From NCBI GenBank assembly GCA_016189835.1, contig JACPRU010000007.1, forward strand, positions 1-41,516: 41,516 bases of DNA. Direction: 5' to 3'. This document shows, piece by piece, positions 34,253-41,516 of the stretch. Made by a program: the position numbers and the translations under genes. Source of the stretch: Deltaproteobacteria bacterium (GTDB lineage: Bacteria > Desulfobacterota > Binatia > JACPRU01). The notes beneath the pieces were generated by a model. The model was not told where the DNA came from, did no database searches, and saw only the letters and a list, made by a program, of their open reading frames with translations. Numbering within the stretch: the stretch's first letter is position 1; every line of letters starts with the position of its first letter.

Positions 34253-35682
34253 TTCTTCAGGGAGACGCCGAGCGCGTTGATCTTCTTGCGCAGGGTGTTG
34301 CGGTTGATGCCGAGGATCTCGGCCGCCCGGACCTGGTTCGCGGCGGTATGCTCGAGGACGAACTCGAGCAGCGGCTTCTCGATCCAGGAGATCGCCAGCG
34401 AGTGCAGGTCCCTCGGCCAGGCGTCGCCCCCGCGCTGCAGGAGATCGCGAAGCCTGCGCCGGATCAGCTCGTCGAGGGCGGCGTCGCCCGGCGCGGCGGC
34501 GGAGGCGCGCGTCGCGCTCGACAGATGGAAATCGGCGGCGGTGAGCGTGCGGCTGCCGGCGAGCACGCAGGCGCGGATCAGCGCGTTCTCGAGCTCGCGG
34601 ACGTTTCCCGGCCACGGATACTCGAGCAGCAGCGCTTCGGCGTCGGTGGACAGGCCGTGCACCTGAACCTTCATCTCGCGGCGGATCTTCTGCACGAAGT
34701 AGCGCACCAGCTCCGGAATGTCGCCGCGCCGGGCCCGCAGAGGCGGCACGCTGATCGGCACGACGTTCAGCCGGAAGAACAGGTCCTCGCGGAAGCGGGC
34801 TTGGCGGACCAGCTCGGCGAGATCGCGGTTGGTCGCGGAGAGGATTCGCGCGTCGGTGCGAATCGGCTCGCGTCCCCCGACGCGCAGAAGCTCGTGCTCC
34901 TGCAGCACACGCAGCAGCTTGGCCTGGAGATCGAGCGGCAGCTCGGAGATCTCGTCGAGGAACAGCGTTCCTCGGTCCGCGATCTCGAACTTGCCGAGCG
35001 TGCGCTCGATCGCTCCGGTGAACGCCCCGCGCTCGTGGCCGAACAGCTCGCTTTCGAGCAGCTCCCGCGGAATCGCCGAGCAGTTGATCGCCACGAACGA
35101 ACCGCTGCGTCCCGAATGGAAATGCAGCGCCCGGGCGATCAGCTCCTTCCCGGTGCCGCTCTCGCCCTGCAGGAGCACCGTCGCGTCGCTCTCCGCCACC
35201 CGGCCGATCGTCTTGTAGATCTCCTGCATCGCCGGCGACCGGCCGACGATGCCGCTGCCGGGCGTGAACTGCGGACGCATCTCGCCCTTCAGGTTGTCCA
35301 CCATGCGCGAGAGCTGCCGCAGGCCGAGCGCGCGCTCGACCAGCAGCTGGACCTCTTCGATGTCGAACGGCTTGGTGAGGTAGTCGAAGGCCCCGCGCTT
35401 CATGGCCTCGATGGCGTTCTGCATCGTGCTCTCGGCGGTCATCACCAGGAACGGCACGTCGAGCGACTCGTCGCGCGCGCGCGCCAAGAGATCGAGGCCG
35501 GACACGTCGGGCAGGCGGATGTCGACGATGGCGAGGTCGAAGCCGCCGGAGCGCAACGCGGCCAGCGCCGGCAGCCCTTCGGCGAAGCCGCGGACGTGGT
35601 AGCCGCGTCCCTCCAGCGCGCGGGTCAGGACGAAGCGGATCGAGTCCTCGTCCTCGGCGATCAAGATGCGGGATTGTCTCAT
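34249..35682 (-). CDS. ntrC: Sigma-54-dependent response regulator, NtrC family
   Basis: 477 residues. The receiver domain has acidic residues at 10-13 and phospho-acceptor D54 (AIVDIRLPDV), with KPFDIEE closing it. The AAA+ domain has GESGTGKE, the sigma-54 contact loop GAFTGA at 219-224, and FRLNVVPISVPPLR. A Fis-type helix-turn-helix (NQVRAAEILGINRNTLRKK) ends the chain. It activates sigma-54 promoters when phosphorylated. Length and HTH match NtrC. ATG 35682 is fixed by overlap with the kinase stop. The sigma-54-like site before pilT is a possible but unproven target; a nitrogen role is inferred from the partner kinase. Confidence 0.93.
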   Translation of the reverse strand: MRQSRILIAEDEDSIRFVLTRALEGRGYHVRGFAEGLPALAALRSGGFDLAIVDIRLPDVSGLDLLARARDESLDVPFLVMTAESTMQNAIEAMKRGAFDYLTKPFDIEEVQLLVERALGLRQLSRMVDNLKGEMRPQFTPGSGIVGRSPAMQEIYKTIGRVAESDATVLLQGESGTGKELIARALHFHSGRSGSFVAINCSAIPRELLESELFGHERGAFTGAIERTLGKFEIADRGTLFLDEISELPLDLQAKLLRVLQEHELLRVGGREPIRTDARILSATNRDLAELVRQARFREDLFFRLNVVPISVPPLRARRGDIPELVRYFVQKIRREMKVQVHGLSTDAEALLLEYPWPGNVRELENALIRACVLAGSRTLTAADFHLSSATRASAAAPGDAALDELIRRRLRDLLQRGGDAWPRDLHSLAISWIEKPLLEFVLEHTAANQVRAAEILGINRNTLRKKINALGVSLKK

Positions 35683-36845
35683 GAGGGGTCGCGGGCCGCG
35701 GCGGGAGCCGCCGCCCAGGCCGGAAGGGTGATGCGGAACAGGGTCCGGCCGGGCTCGCTCTCGAAGCGAATGGTCCCGCCGTGGTCGGACACGATCCGCT
35801 GACAGATCGCCAATCCCAGGCCGGTTCCTTTGGGCTTGGTGGTGAAGAACGGAGAAAAGAGGTGCTGCTTCACGTGGGGCGGCATTCCCGGGCCGGTGTC
35901 TTCGACGTCGATCCGCAGCAGGCGCCCGCGGACGTGCGGGCGGGCCGCGGGCGGCGGCGCGAGGTGGTAGTCGGTCTCGACGCGGGTCGTGAAGCGAAGC
36001 TGCGCCGGTGCGCCGGCGGGCAAGCCCGCCAGGGCTTGCAGCGCGTTCTGGGCGAGGTTCAGCAGCAGCTGGGTGAGCGCGTCGGGGTCGCCGCTCACCT
36101 CGGGAAGGCTCGGATCGAAGAAGCGCTGGATGCGGACGTGCTGGCGCTCGGCGGTTTCGGCGACCAGGGCGATCACGTGGTCGATGACGCGATGGATGTT
36201 GACCGGCTGCGCGGTGAACGATCCCCGCGGAGCGAGCTCGAGCAGCTGGGCGCACAGTTTCGACAACCGGTCCACCTCCCGCAGCACCAGCTCGACGTAT
36301 TCCCCGGCGGCGGGGTTGGGCCCGATCTCGGCGGCGAGCAGCTGCATCGCACCGCGGATGCCGCCGAGCGGATTGCGGATCTCGTGAGCCAGGCCGGCGA
36401 CGACGACGCCGAGCTGCGCCAGGCTCTGCGCACGCCGCACGTCGTTCTCGAGATCCCGTTGCAGCGTGAGGTCGTGGAGGATCAGCGCGGCGCCCGTCAA
36501 GCGCGCCGCGGAGTCGAGGATCGCCGAGGCCGTGGCGCGCACCGGCATGGGCTTCTGCCACAGGCCAAGGATGCTCCCCTGGGCGGAAACGCTCCGCCGA
36601 TCGCCGCGGCAGGCGGCCTCGATCATGTCACTGACCCAGGCGGACTCGGCGAAGATCTGGCGGTGCGGGCGGCCGCGTGCGGCCGCCTGCGAACAGGCGG
36701 TGAGCTGCTCGGCCGCCTGATTCATGGAGACGATCCGGCCTTGCTCGTCGATGCCGACCACGCCCTCTTCGAGGCTCTGGATGATCTGGCTCCAGCGGTG
36801 CTCGGGACCAGCCGCGTCGACCGCGAGGGGTCTTCTCTTCGCCAT
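35679..36845 (-). CDS. ntrB: Sensor histidine kinase, NtrB type
   Basis: 388 residues. A PAS domain (~18-130, IIQSLEEGVVGIDEQGRIVS) precedes the dimerisation and phospho-acceptor helix with H154 in AGLAHEIRNPLGG, followed by the ATP-binding domain (LLLNLAQNALQAL, DVEDTGPGMPP, TKPKGTGLGLAI). There are no membrane segments, so it is a soluble kinase like NtrB, normally controlled by PII. No glnB or glnA is nearby. The stop overlaps ntrC (ATGA), making a kinase-regulator pair. Confidence 0.92.
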   Translation of the reverse strand: MAKRRPLAVDAAGPEHRWSQIIQSLEEGVVGIDEQGRIVSMNQAAEQLTACSQAAARGRPHRQIFAESAWVSDMIEAACRGDRRSVSAQGSILGLWQKPMPVRATASAILDSAARLTGAALILHDLTLQRDLENDVRRAQSLAQLGVVVAGLAHEIRNPLGGIRGAMQLLAAEIGPNPAAGEYVELVLREVDRLSKLCAQLLELAPRGSFTAQPVNIHRVIDHVIALVAETAERQHVRIQRFFDPSLPEVSGDPDALTQLLLNLAQNALQALAGLPAGAPAQLRFTTRVETDYHLAPPPAARPHVRGRLLRIDVEDTGPGMPPHVKQHLFSPFFTTKPKGTGLGLAICQRIVSDHGGTIRFESEPGRTLFRITLPAWAAAPAAARDPS

Positions 36846-36914
36846 CGGCGACCGCAGCCATAACAGGCCGCGGCGCCGAGCGATAGCAGCCGCCGGGGCG
36901 CGAAGCCGCCGGGC

Positions 36915-37298
36915 TCAGTCTTCGGACGAGCCGCCGCCCTTCCCCCCCGAACCGAGATTGCCGCCGTCCTCGTCGTCGGCCTTGCCCGACTCCATCTCGT
37001 CGAGCATCTCCTCGAAGTCCTCCCCACCGAGCTCGTCGCCCATCTCCCGCCCCATCTTGCGCATCCAGCGCGCCATGCTGCGAGGATCGCTCTCGTCGAG
37101 GCCGGTGAGGTTCGAGGGATCGGCCAGCGAATCGAGGCGGGACTCCTCGGAGCGCGTGGTGGCGAAGCGGGACATCAGCCGGGTGAGGCGGGTCGAGCCG
37201 CAATGCTCGCAGCGCTCCTCCACCGGCTCGCTCGCGCGTAGCGTGAGGATCGAAACCTTCTTCCGGCACTGGTTGCAGCGGTACTCGTAGATCGGCAT
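36915..37298 (-). CDS. FmdB-type zinc ribbon protein
   Basis: 127 residues. The N-terminus MPIYEYRCNQC and later ERCEHCGS place two CxxC pairs (C8/C11, C30/C33) as in the FmdB regulatory zinc-ribbon family. After residue 40 the chain becomes strongly acidic and Gly/Ser-rich (DFEEMLDEME, then GGKGGGSSED). The family was named from a formamidase locus, but its function is largely unknown. It lies 69 bp ahead of ntrB on the same strand with a TATAAT box upstream. Confidence 0.9.
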   Translation of the reverse strand: MPIYEYRCNQCRKKVSILTLRASEPVEERCEHCGSTRLTRLMSRFATTRSEESRLDSLADPSNLTGLDESDPRSMARWMRKMGREMGDELGGEDFEEMLDEMESGKADDEDGGNLGSGGKGGGSSED

Positions 37299-37317
37299 CG
37301 GACGGCTCCCGCCCGGT

Positions 37318-37346
37318 ATTATAGCGACGAGCCGCGACCGGGTGGA
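37318..37346 (-). promoter_or_regulatory. Putative promoter of the FmdB-like gene
   Basis: Minus strand: perfect TATAAT (37323-37318) with a weak TCCACC (37346-37341) 17 bp upstream. The start point would be about 12 bp before the ATG. Confidence 0.45.
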
Positions 37347-37409
37347 GAGCGCGACCGGATTCCTGCGCGATCGGATTCGCCAGCGCTTTCGGATTTGCCG
37401 TCCCCGACC

Positions 37410-37438
37410 GTGACACTCCGCTCGACCTCGGGTAAGAT
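37410..37438 (+). promoter_or_regulatory. Putative sigma-70 promoter of the GMC oxidoreductase unit
   Basis: GTGACA (37410-37415), a 17-bp spacer and TAAGAT (37433-37438), 31 bp before the GTG of the small subunit. Confidence 0.5.
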
Positions 37439-37469
37439 CGCCGGCTCCTGGGGGGGAGATGCTGCTCAA

Positions 37470-38054
37470 GTGAAAGGCGAGCTTCCGGCCGGGCTCCTCG
37501 ACGTGCTCGAGCGCGAGATCGAGCGGCGCAGCCTGCTTCGCGGATCGGTATCGGGGGTCTTGCTCCTTTGGCTCGGCGCCCTGCTGCCGTCCGGCTGCCG
37601 TGGCTATCCCTCGCCGCCGGTATCGCTGCATTTCTTCTCGGACGAGGAGTACGCGATCTTCCAGGCGGTGGCCCGCGCGATCCTCGGTCTCGAGGACGAA
37701 GACGTGGACGTCGCCGTCGAGGTCGATGCGCTCGCCTCGCGCATGGGCGGGAACGTCCGTCGCGACATCCGTTGGATGCTGCGCATCTTCGAGCACGGCA
37801 CGCATCTGTTCGACCTCAAGGGCAAGCGCTTCAGCCGTCTCGCGCGCGCCGACCAGGAGCAGTACCTCCGCGGCTGGATGACGAGCTCGCTCGGGGCGCG
37901 ACGGATGGTGTTTCGGGCGCTGAAGCTGCTTTCCGTGCTCGGCTACTACGGGATGTCCGAGACCTGGACGACGATCGGCTACGACGGCCCGTGGCTCGGA
38001 CGGCGCACGGAGGAGCGTCGTTTCTCGTACGAGCGGCCCGTACCGCTCGCCTGA
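37470..38054 (+). CDS. Gluconate 2-dehydrogenase subunit 3-like protein, partner of the GMC oxidoreductase
   Basis: 194 residues from GTG 37470; an upstream ATG in frame at 37395 would overlap the promoter-like site. A twin-arginine-like start (ERRSLLRGSV) runs into a hydrophobic segment (VLLLWLGALLPSGC) ending in a lipobox-like Cys. After that, FFSDEEYAIFQAVARAIL, MLRIFEHG, ALKLLSVLGYYG and TTIGYDGPWLG match the subunit-3 family, which accompanies flavin dehydrogenases and helps export the folded enzyme. The large subunit follows after 17 bp. The Tat export inference comes from the RR motif only. Confidence 0.78.
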   Translation: MKGELPAGLLDVLEREIERRSLLRGSVSGVLLLWLGALLPSGCRGYPSPPVSLHFFSDEEYAIFQAVARAILGLEDEDVDVAVEVDALASRMGGNVRRDIRWMLRIFEHGTHLFDLKGKRFSRLARADQEQYLRGWMTSSLGARRMVFRALKLLSVLGYYGMSETWTTIGYDGPWLGRRTEERRFSYERPVPLA

Positions 38055-38071
38055 CCGCACGCGATCTCTCG

Positions 38072-39589
38072 ATGATCGTCGATTCCTCCACCGTCGAGGC
38101 GGACGTGACTCTTGCCGCCGACGTCTGCGTGGTCGGCTCCGGAGCGGGAGGCTCGGTGGTCGCCGCCGAGCTCGTCGCGGGCGGCAAGTCGGTGGTGGTA
38201 CTCGAGGAGGGCCACTACTGGACCAGCGAGGACTTCACACAGCGCGAAGAGGAGATGTACCCGCGGCTCTATCGCGAGCGGGGGACCAAGCCGACGGCGG
38301 ACTACACGGTCCTCGTCTCGCAGGGGCGCGCGCTCGGCGGGTCGACGCGGGCGAGCTTCTGCCTGTGCTTTCGCACTCCACGCCAGATCCTCGCTCACTG
38401 GGCCGAGCGCTTCGGCTTGAGCGATCTCGCGCACGAGGACCTGTTCCCGTACTTCACGCGCGTCGAGGAGCGCCTGGCCGTCCAGGACATGGGCCCGGCC
38501 GAGCTGAACGCCAACAACCGGGTGCTCAAGCGCGGCGCCGAGCGTCTCGGCTTTCGCGGGCGCTTCCTGCGCCACAACCGCACCGACTGCCTGGGATGCG
38601 GGTACTGCGCGATCGGCTGCGCCTACGACCGCAAGAACGATGCCCTCACCACCTACCTCGCCGCGGCCTCGACGGGCGGAGCGCGCATCGTCCCGGACGT
38701 GCACGTGGAGAAGGTCCGCCACGAGCGTGGCAGGGTCCTCGGCGTCACCGGCCGCCTGGCGGGCACCCGCACCGGAAAGTCGTACGCGCTCCGGGTCGAG
38801 GCGCCGACCGTCGTGCTCGCCGCGGGCGCGCTCGAGTCGCCGATGCTGTGGTTTCGCTCGGATCTACCCGACCGCCAACGTCTCGCCGGCCGGAGCCTGC
38901 ACCTCCACCCGTACCTGGTGGTCGCCGGCGTGTTCGACGAGCCCATCGCCGCCTGGCAGGGAATCCCGCACAGCTACCTGGTCGACGAGTTCCTGAACCT
39001 CGACAAGTCGGTCGAGGGCGGCTACCTGGCGATGGCAGCGTCGGCGCTGCCGATCGCTACCGCGGCGTTGCTTCCCGGCCTCGGGCGGGACCACCGGCGT
39101 CTGATGAACCGCTACGCGCGGACCGCGGCCATCGCGTTCTTTCTGCACGACCGCACTCGCGGCCAGATCCAGGCGGACAGCCGCGGGCAGGCGATGATCG
39201 AGTATCGGCTGAACGACGACGACAAGCGCGACGCGATGAGCGCCATGCGCCGCGGTTGCGAGCTGCTGTTCGCCGCGGGAGCGAAATCGGTCGTGCTGCC
39301 GTACAACGACCTCGTCGAGCTCCATCGGCGCCCCGAGATCCAGGTCGTCGAGGAGCGCGGAATCCTCGCCAACGATCCGCTGTTTCTCTCCTTTCACCCG
39401 CAGGGCACGCTGCCGATGGGCAAAGAGCCGAAGAGATCGCTGCTCGACTCGTTCGGCGCGGCCCACGGCGTGACGGGACTCTACGTGGCCGACGCCAGCG
39501 TGTTTCCCACCTCGGTCGCGGTGCCGCCGCAGATCAGCGTGATGGCGCTGGCGACCCGCACCGCGGAGCGCATCCTGCGGGCGTCCTGA
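38072..39589 (+). CDS. GMC-family FAD oxidoreductase (long-chain alcohol oxidase/dehydrogenase-like)
   Basis: 505 residues. The FAD-binding Rossmann motif GSGAGG is at 22-27, with VVLEEGHYW as the following strand and GRALGGSTRASF as the GMC signature. A cysteine cluster CLGCGYCAIGC (C173, C176, C179, C183) resembles that of fatty alcohol oxidases. C-terminal FHPQGTLPMG and ADASVFPTSVAVPPQ supply the active-site His and FAD contacts. It probably oxidises an alcohol, sterol or sugar group. No signal of its own is seen, so export would rely on the small subunit. Substrate not determinable. Confidence 0.9.
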   Translation: MIVDSSTVEADVTLAADVCVVGSGAGGSVVAAELVAGGKSVVVLEEGHYWTSEDFTQREEEMYPRLYRERGTKPTADYTVLVSQGRALGGSTRASFCLCFRTPRQILAHWAERFGLSDLAHEDLFPYFTRVEERLAVQDMGPAELNANNRVLKRGAERLGFRGRFLRHNRTDCLGCGYCAIGCAYDRKNDALTTYLAAASTGGARIVPDVHVEKVRHERGRVLGVTGRLAGTRTGKSYALRVEAPTVVLAAGALESPMLWFRSDLPDRQRLAGRSLHLHPYLVVAGVFDEPIAAWQGIPHSYLVDEFLNLDKSVEGGYLAMAASALPIATAALLPGLGRDHRRLMNRYARTAAIAFFLHDRTRGQIQADSRGQAMIEYRLNDDDKRDAMSAMRRGCELLFAAGAKSVVLPYNDLVELHRRPEIQVVEERGILANDPLFLSFHPQGTLPMGKEPKRSLLDSFGAAHGVTGLYVADASVFPTSVAVPPQISVMALATRTAERILRAS

Positions 39590-39608
39590 GGCCGTTCGCC
39601 CGCCCGCT

Positions 39609-41045
39609 TCAGGCCTTCAGCGACTTCGTCGACAGACCCTGATCGTTGAACACCAGCAGCGTGCGCTTGCCGCCGATCGTCGTCTCCAGAGCGACCTCGC
39701 GTCCCCACAGTCGGTGGACGTAGCCGAGCGTCTTCTCTGCATATTCGAGGTGCAGGTCGCGGCCGTCGTGGTCGTGCCTGAGGTAGAGCGCGCGGTTGTC
39801 GCCGTAGCCGGAGTCCTCCACCTTGATCACCGGCACCGTTCCCATGCCGGCGTTCTTGACGAGCGTCTCCTTGATCTTCTTCCATCCCTCGTCGTCGGCG
39901 ACCTCCGAGATCACCAGGTCGTTGCCCTTCGGCTGGTACTGGAAGAGGTCCATCTCGCGCATCAGCTCCTCGGTCAGGAAGCGACGCAGGAAGGAGGCGT
40001 CGCGATCGGCGCGGCGCGCTTCGAAGATCTGCCGGCGTCCCTCTCCCGGGCTTCGCCGAAACTCCTGGCTCTCCTCGGGCGTCGGTTCGTCGAAGCGCCG
40101 GCGAATGTCGTCCCAGAGCTTCAGGCCGAGGTGATAGGGGTTGAGCCCGCCCTCGTGCGGTCGCACGACCTGGTTGTGCCGGACGAGGAATTCGAGCTGC
40201 AGCTCCTGCGGCAGGTCGAGCGAGTTCAAGATCTCTCGGTGCCAGTAGCTCGCCCAGCCCTCGTTCATGATCTTGGTCTCGATCTGCGGCAGGAAGTACT
40301 GCGCCCCCTCGTGCACGATGGTGAGCAGGTCCTTCTCCCACTCGGCGAGGAAAGGGTTGTAATCGCGGATGAACAACAGCAGGTCCTCCTCGGGCGAGGG
40401 AGGGATCTTGCGCAGGTCGGGCTCGTGATAGTCGCGGCGGCGATGCAGCGCGTAGAACGGGTCCTCGCGCGGCCGCGCGGCGTCGATCAGCCGCTCCCGG
40501 TCGGCTTCGAGGTCGAGTTTCTTGATCGCCAGGTTGCGCCGGCATTGCAGCGACAGGGCGTGCGCCGCGTCCAGGATGGGCTCGACCTTGTCGATGCCGA
40601 TCGAGGGATCCTCGACGTACCGACGCACCCGCGTCGCATGCGCCTTGAAGCTCGACAGCGTGAACTCGGCGCGGGTGTTGCGGAAGGTGAAGTTGTTCTT
40701 GAAGAAGTCGTTGTGGCCGTAGACGTGCGCGATGGTGAGGACCTGCAGCGCCAGCGAGTTGTCGCGCATCAGATAGGCGAGCGCCGGATTCGAGTTGATC
40801 ACCATCTCGTACGGCAGCCCGGAGACGCCGTAATCGTACAGCGTCTTCAGCTTCTCGTAGGCCTTGCCGTACGACCAGTGGGGGTAGTGGCTCGGCATCC
40901 CGGAATACGCCATGTAGCCGAGCATCTGCACGTGATCGCAGATCTCGAACTCCTGCGGATAGCAATCGAGCCCGAACTCCGCGGCCTTCTCGAGGATCCG
41001 CGCGTCCCAGTACTCGAGATCCTTGACGTCCCAGCCGGTCGCCAT
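39609..41045 (-). CDS. SpoVR family protein
   Basis: 478 residues, full length for SpoVR/YcgB. Recognisable stretches include FEICDHVQMLGYMAYSG (shortened), SHYPHWSYGKAYE, GLPYEMVINSNPALAYL and HEGAQYFLPQIETKIMNEGW. The family was named in Bacillus spore cortex formation, but in Gram-negative bacteria it travels with DUF444 and the serine kinase PrkA/YeaG under stress or nitrogen starvation. The DUF444 gene lies six bases upstream. The biochemical role is unknown. Confidence 0.93.
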   Translation of the reverse strand: MATGWDVKDLEYWDARILEKAAEFGLDCYPQEFEICDHVQMLGYMAYSGMPSHYPHWSYGKAYEKLKTLYDYGVSGLPYEMVINSNPALAYLMRDNSLALQVLTIAHVYGHNDFFKNNFTFRNTRAEFTLSSFKAHATRVRRYVEDPSIGIDKVEPILDAAHALSLQCRRNLAIKKLDLEADRERLIDAARPREDPFYALHRRRDYHEPDLRKIPPSPEEDLLLFIRDYNPFLAEWEKDLLTIVHEGAQYFLPQIETKIMNEGWASYWHREILNSLDLPQELQLEFLVRHNQVVRPHEGGLNPYHLGLKLWDDIRRRFDEPTPEESQEFRRSPGEGRRQIFEARRADRDASFLRRFLTEELMREMDLFQYQPKGNDLVISEVADDEGWKKIKETLVKNAGMGTVPVIKVEDSGYGDNRALYLRHDHDGRDLHLEYAEKTLGYVHRLWGREVALETTIGGKRTLLVFNDQGLSTKSLKA

Positions 41046-41051
41046 GCCCCG

Positions 41052-41516
41052 TCAGGCGCTGGCGCTCTCGCGCCCGCGGTCCTTCGCCAGCAGCGCCTTG
41101 AAGCTCGGCCAGATGTCTTCCTTGCGCTCGATCAGGATGGTCTGAAAGTTGTCGGCCTCCAGCCGACGGAAGATGTTCAGCATCGAGCTCTCGTAGTAGC
41201 GAGAGCCGAGCGGCTTGATCTCGCCGTAGCCGAACAGGTTCGACACGTCGGAGAGATCCTTGGCGGCGCGCAGCGCGGCGGCATTGTCGGACTCGAAGTT
41301 GTCGCCGTCCGAGCAGTGGAAGCAGTACACGTTCCACAGGGTCGGGTGATAACGCTCCTGGACGATCTCGAGCGCCTTGTTGTACCCCGCCGAGATGAAC
41401 GTGCCGCCGGACTCGCCCTTGTGGAAGAATTCCTCCTCGGTGACCTCGGCCGCCTCGGTGTGATGGGCGATGAAGACGATCTCGACGTTGCGGTACTTGG
41501 TGGCGATGAACTGGTA
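41052..41516 (-). CDS. DUF444 (YeaH/YhbH) family protein, C-terminal part
   Basis: The frame is open at the window end, so only the last 154 residues are present (YQFIATKYRNVEIVFIAHH, then GGTFISAGYNKALEI, HCSDGDNFESDN, YYESSMLNIF). This is the von Willebrand A-like part of DUF444 proteins, which accompany PrkA and SpoVR. PrkA would be expected just beyond the window on the same strand. Confidence 0.93.
   Translation of the reverse strand, partial: YQFIATKYRNVEIVFIAHHTEAAEVTEEEFFHKGESGGTFISAGYNKALEIVQERYHPTLWNVYCFHCSDGDNFESDNAAALRAAKDLSDVSNLFGYGEIKPLGSRYYESSMLNIFRRLEADNFQTILIERKEDIWPSFKALLAKDRGRESASA

Noticed and set aside
35683-36561. A 5' extension of the ntrC frame into ntrB
   Set aside because: The receiver domain begins at ATG 35682, and the upstream part is a shadow of the kinase gene.

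Overview
The window is a very GC-rich, densely coded chromosomal segment from a Gram-negative bacterium. BamD, the RlpA-type lipoprotein, PilT/PilU and NtrB/NtrC point to an outer-membrane organism. The block rplU-rpmA-obgE-proB-proA-nadD-rsfS is the order known from Geobacter-like Deltaproteobacteria. Together with a tandem ArsA/Get3 pair, SpoVR/DUF444, an SCP2-type thiolase and a GMC oxidoreductase, this suggests a Myxococcota, Desulfobacterota or Binatota-like lineage. That placement is inference. No rRNA, tRNA, CRISPR array, integrase, transposase gene or phage gene was seen, and most of the window reads as core metabolism.

Positions 1-7949 (minus strand) form a long co-directional run: CPBP membrane protease, bamD, an E1-like ThiF enzyme, a threonine synthase, a CysO-like sulfur carrier, a CysM-type cysteine synthase, a stand-alone NIL protein, a second decayed E1-like protein, sulfate adenylyltransferase and a DUF3047 protein cut by the window edge. 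Most of these share start/stop overlaps or short gaps. The centre of the run looks like a protein-thiocarboxylate route to cysteine, as known for mycobacterial CysO/CysM. It is unusual in including a threonine synthase, a carrier with two C-terminal Gly-Gly pairs and a second, catalytically decayed E1.

Positions 8050-12216 (plus strand) hold a complete energy-coupling-factor vitamin or metal importer (S component, fused double ATPase, EcfT), translationally coupled to a secreted zinc phospholipase C/P1-nuclease-like protein. A broken methyltransferase and a hairpin fill the gap to fabF (12639-13904). A pair of ArsA/Get3-type ATPases follows.

Positions 16225-21391 (minus strand) hold the ribosome/proline/NAD block, with a strong terminator between rpmA and obgE. 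A 27-bp inverted repeat and a truncated plsX coupled to cutA follow on the plus strand. PilU and PilT (minus) follow, with a good sigma-54 promoter match before pilT. Next are a second CPBP protease, an MBL-fold hydrolase, and a lipoprotein pair made of a HExxH metallopeptidase and RlpA.

Positions 28840-32811 (plus) hold a beta-oxidation pair (hydroxyacyl-CoA dehydrogenase and thiolase) and dnaB. On the minus strand, ntrB-ntrC-thiE is a translationally coupled run followed by a glutathione transferase with an operator-like dyad in front. A FmdB zinc-ribbon protein, a GMC oxidoreductase with its gluconate-dehydrogenase-subunit-3-like partner, and SpoVR/DUF444 close the window.
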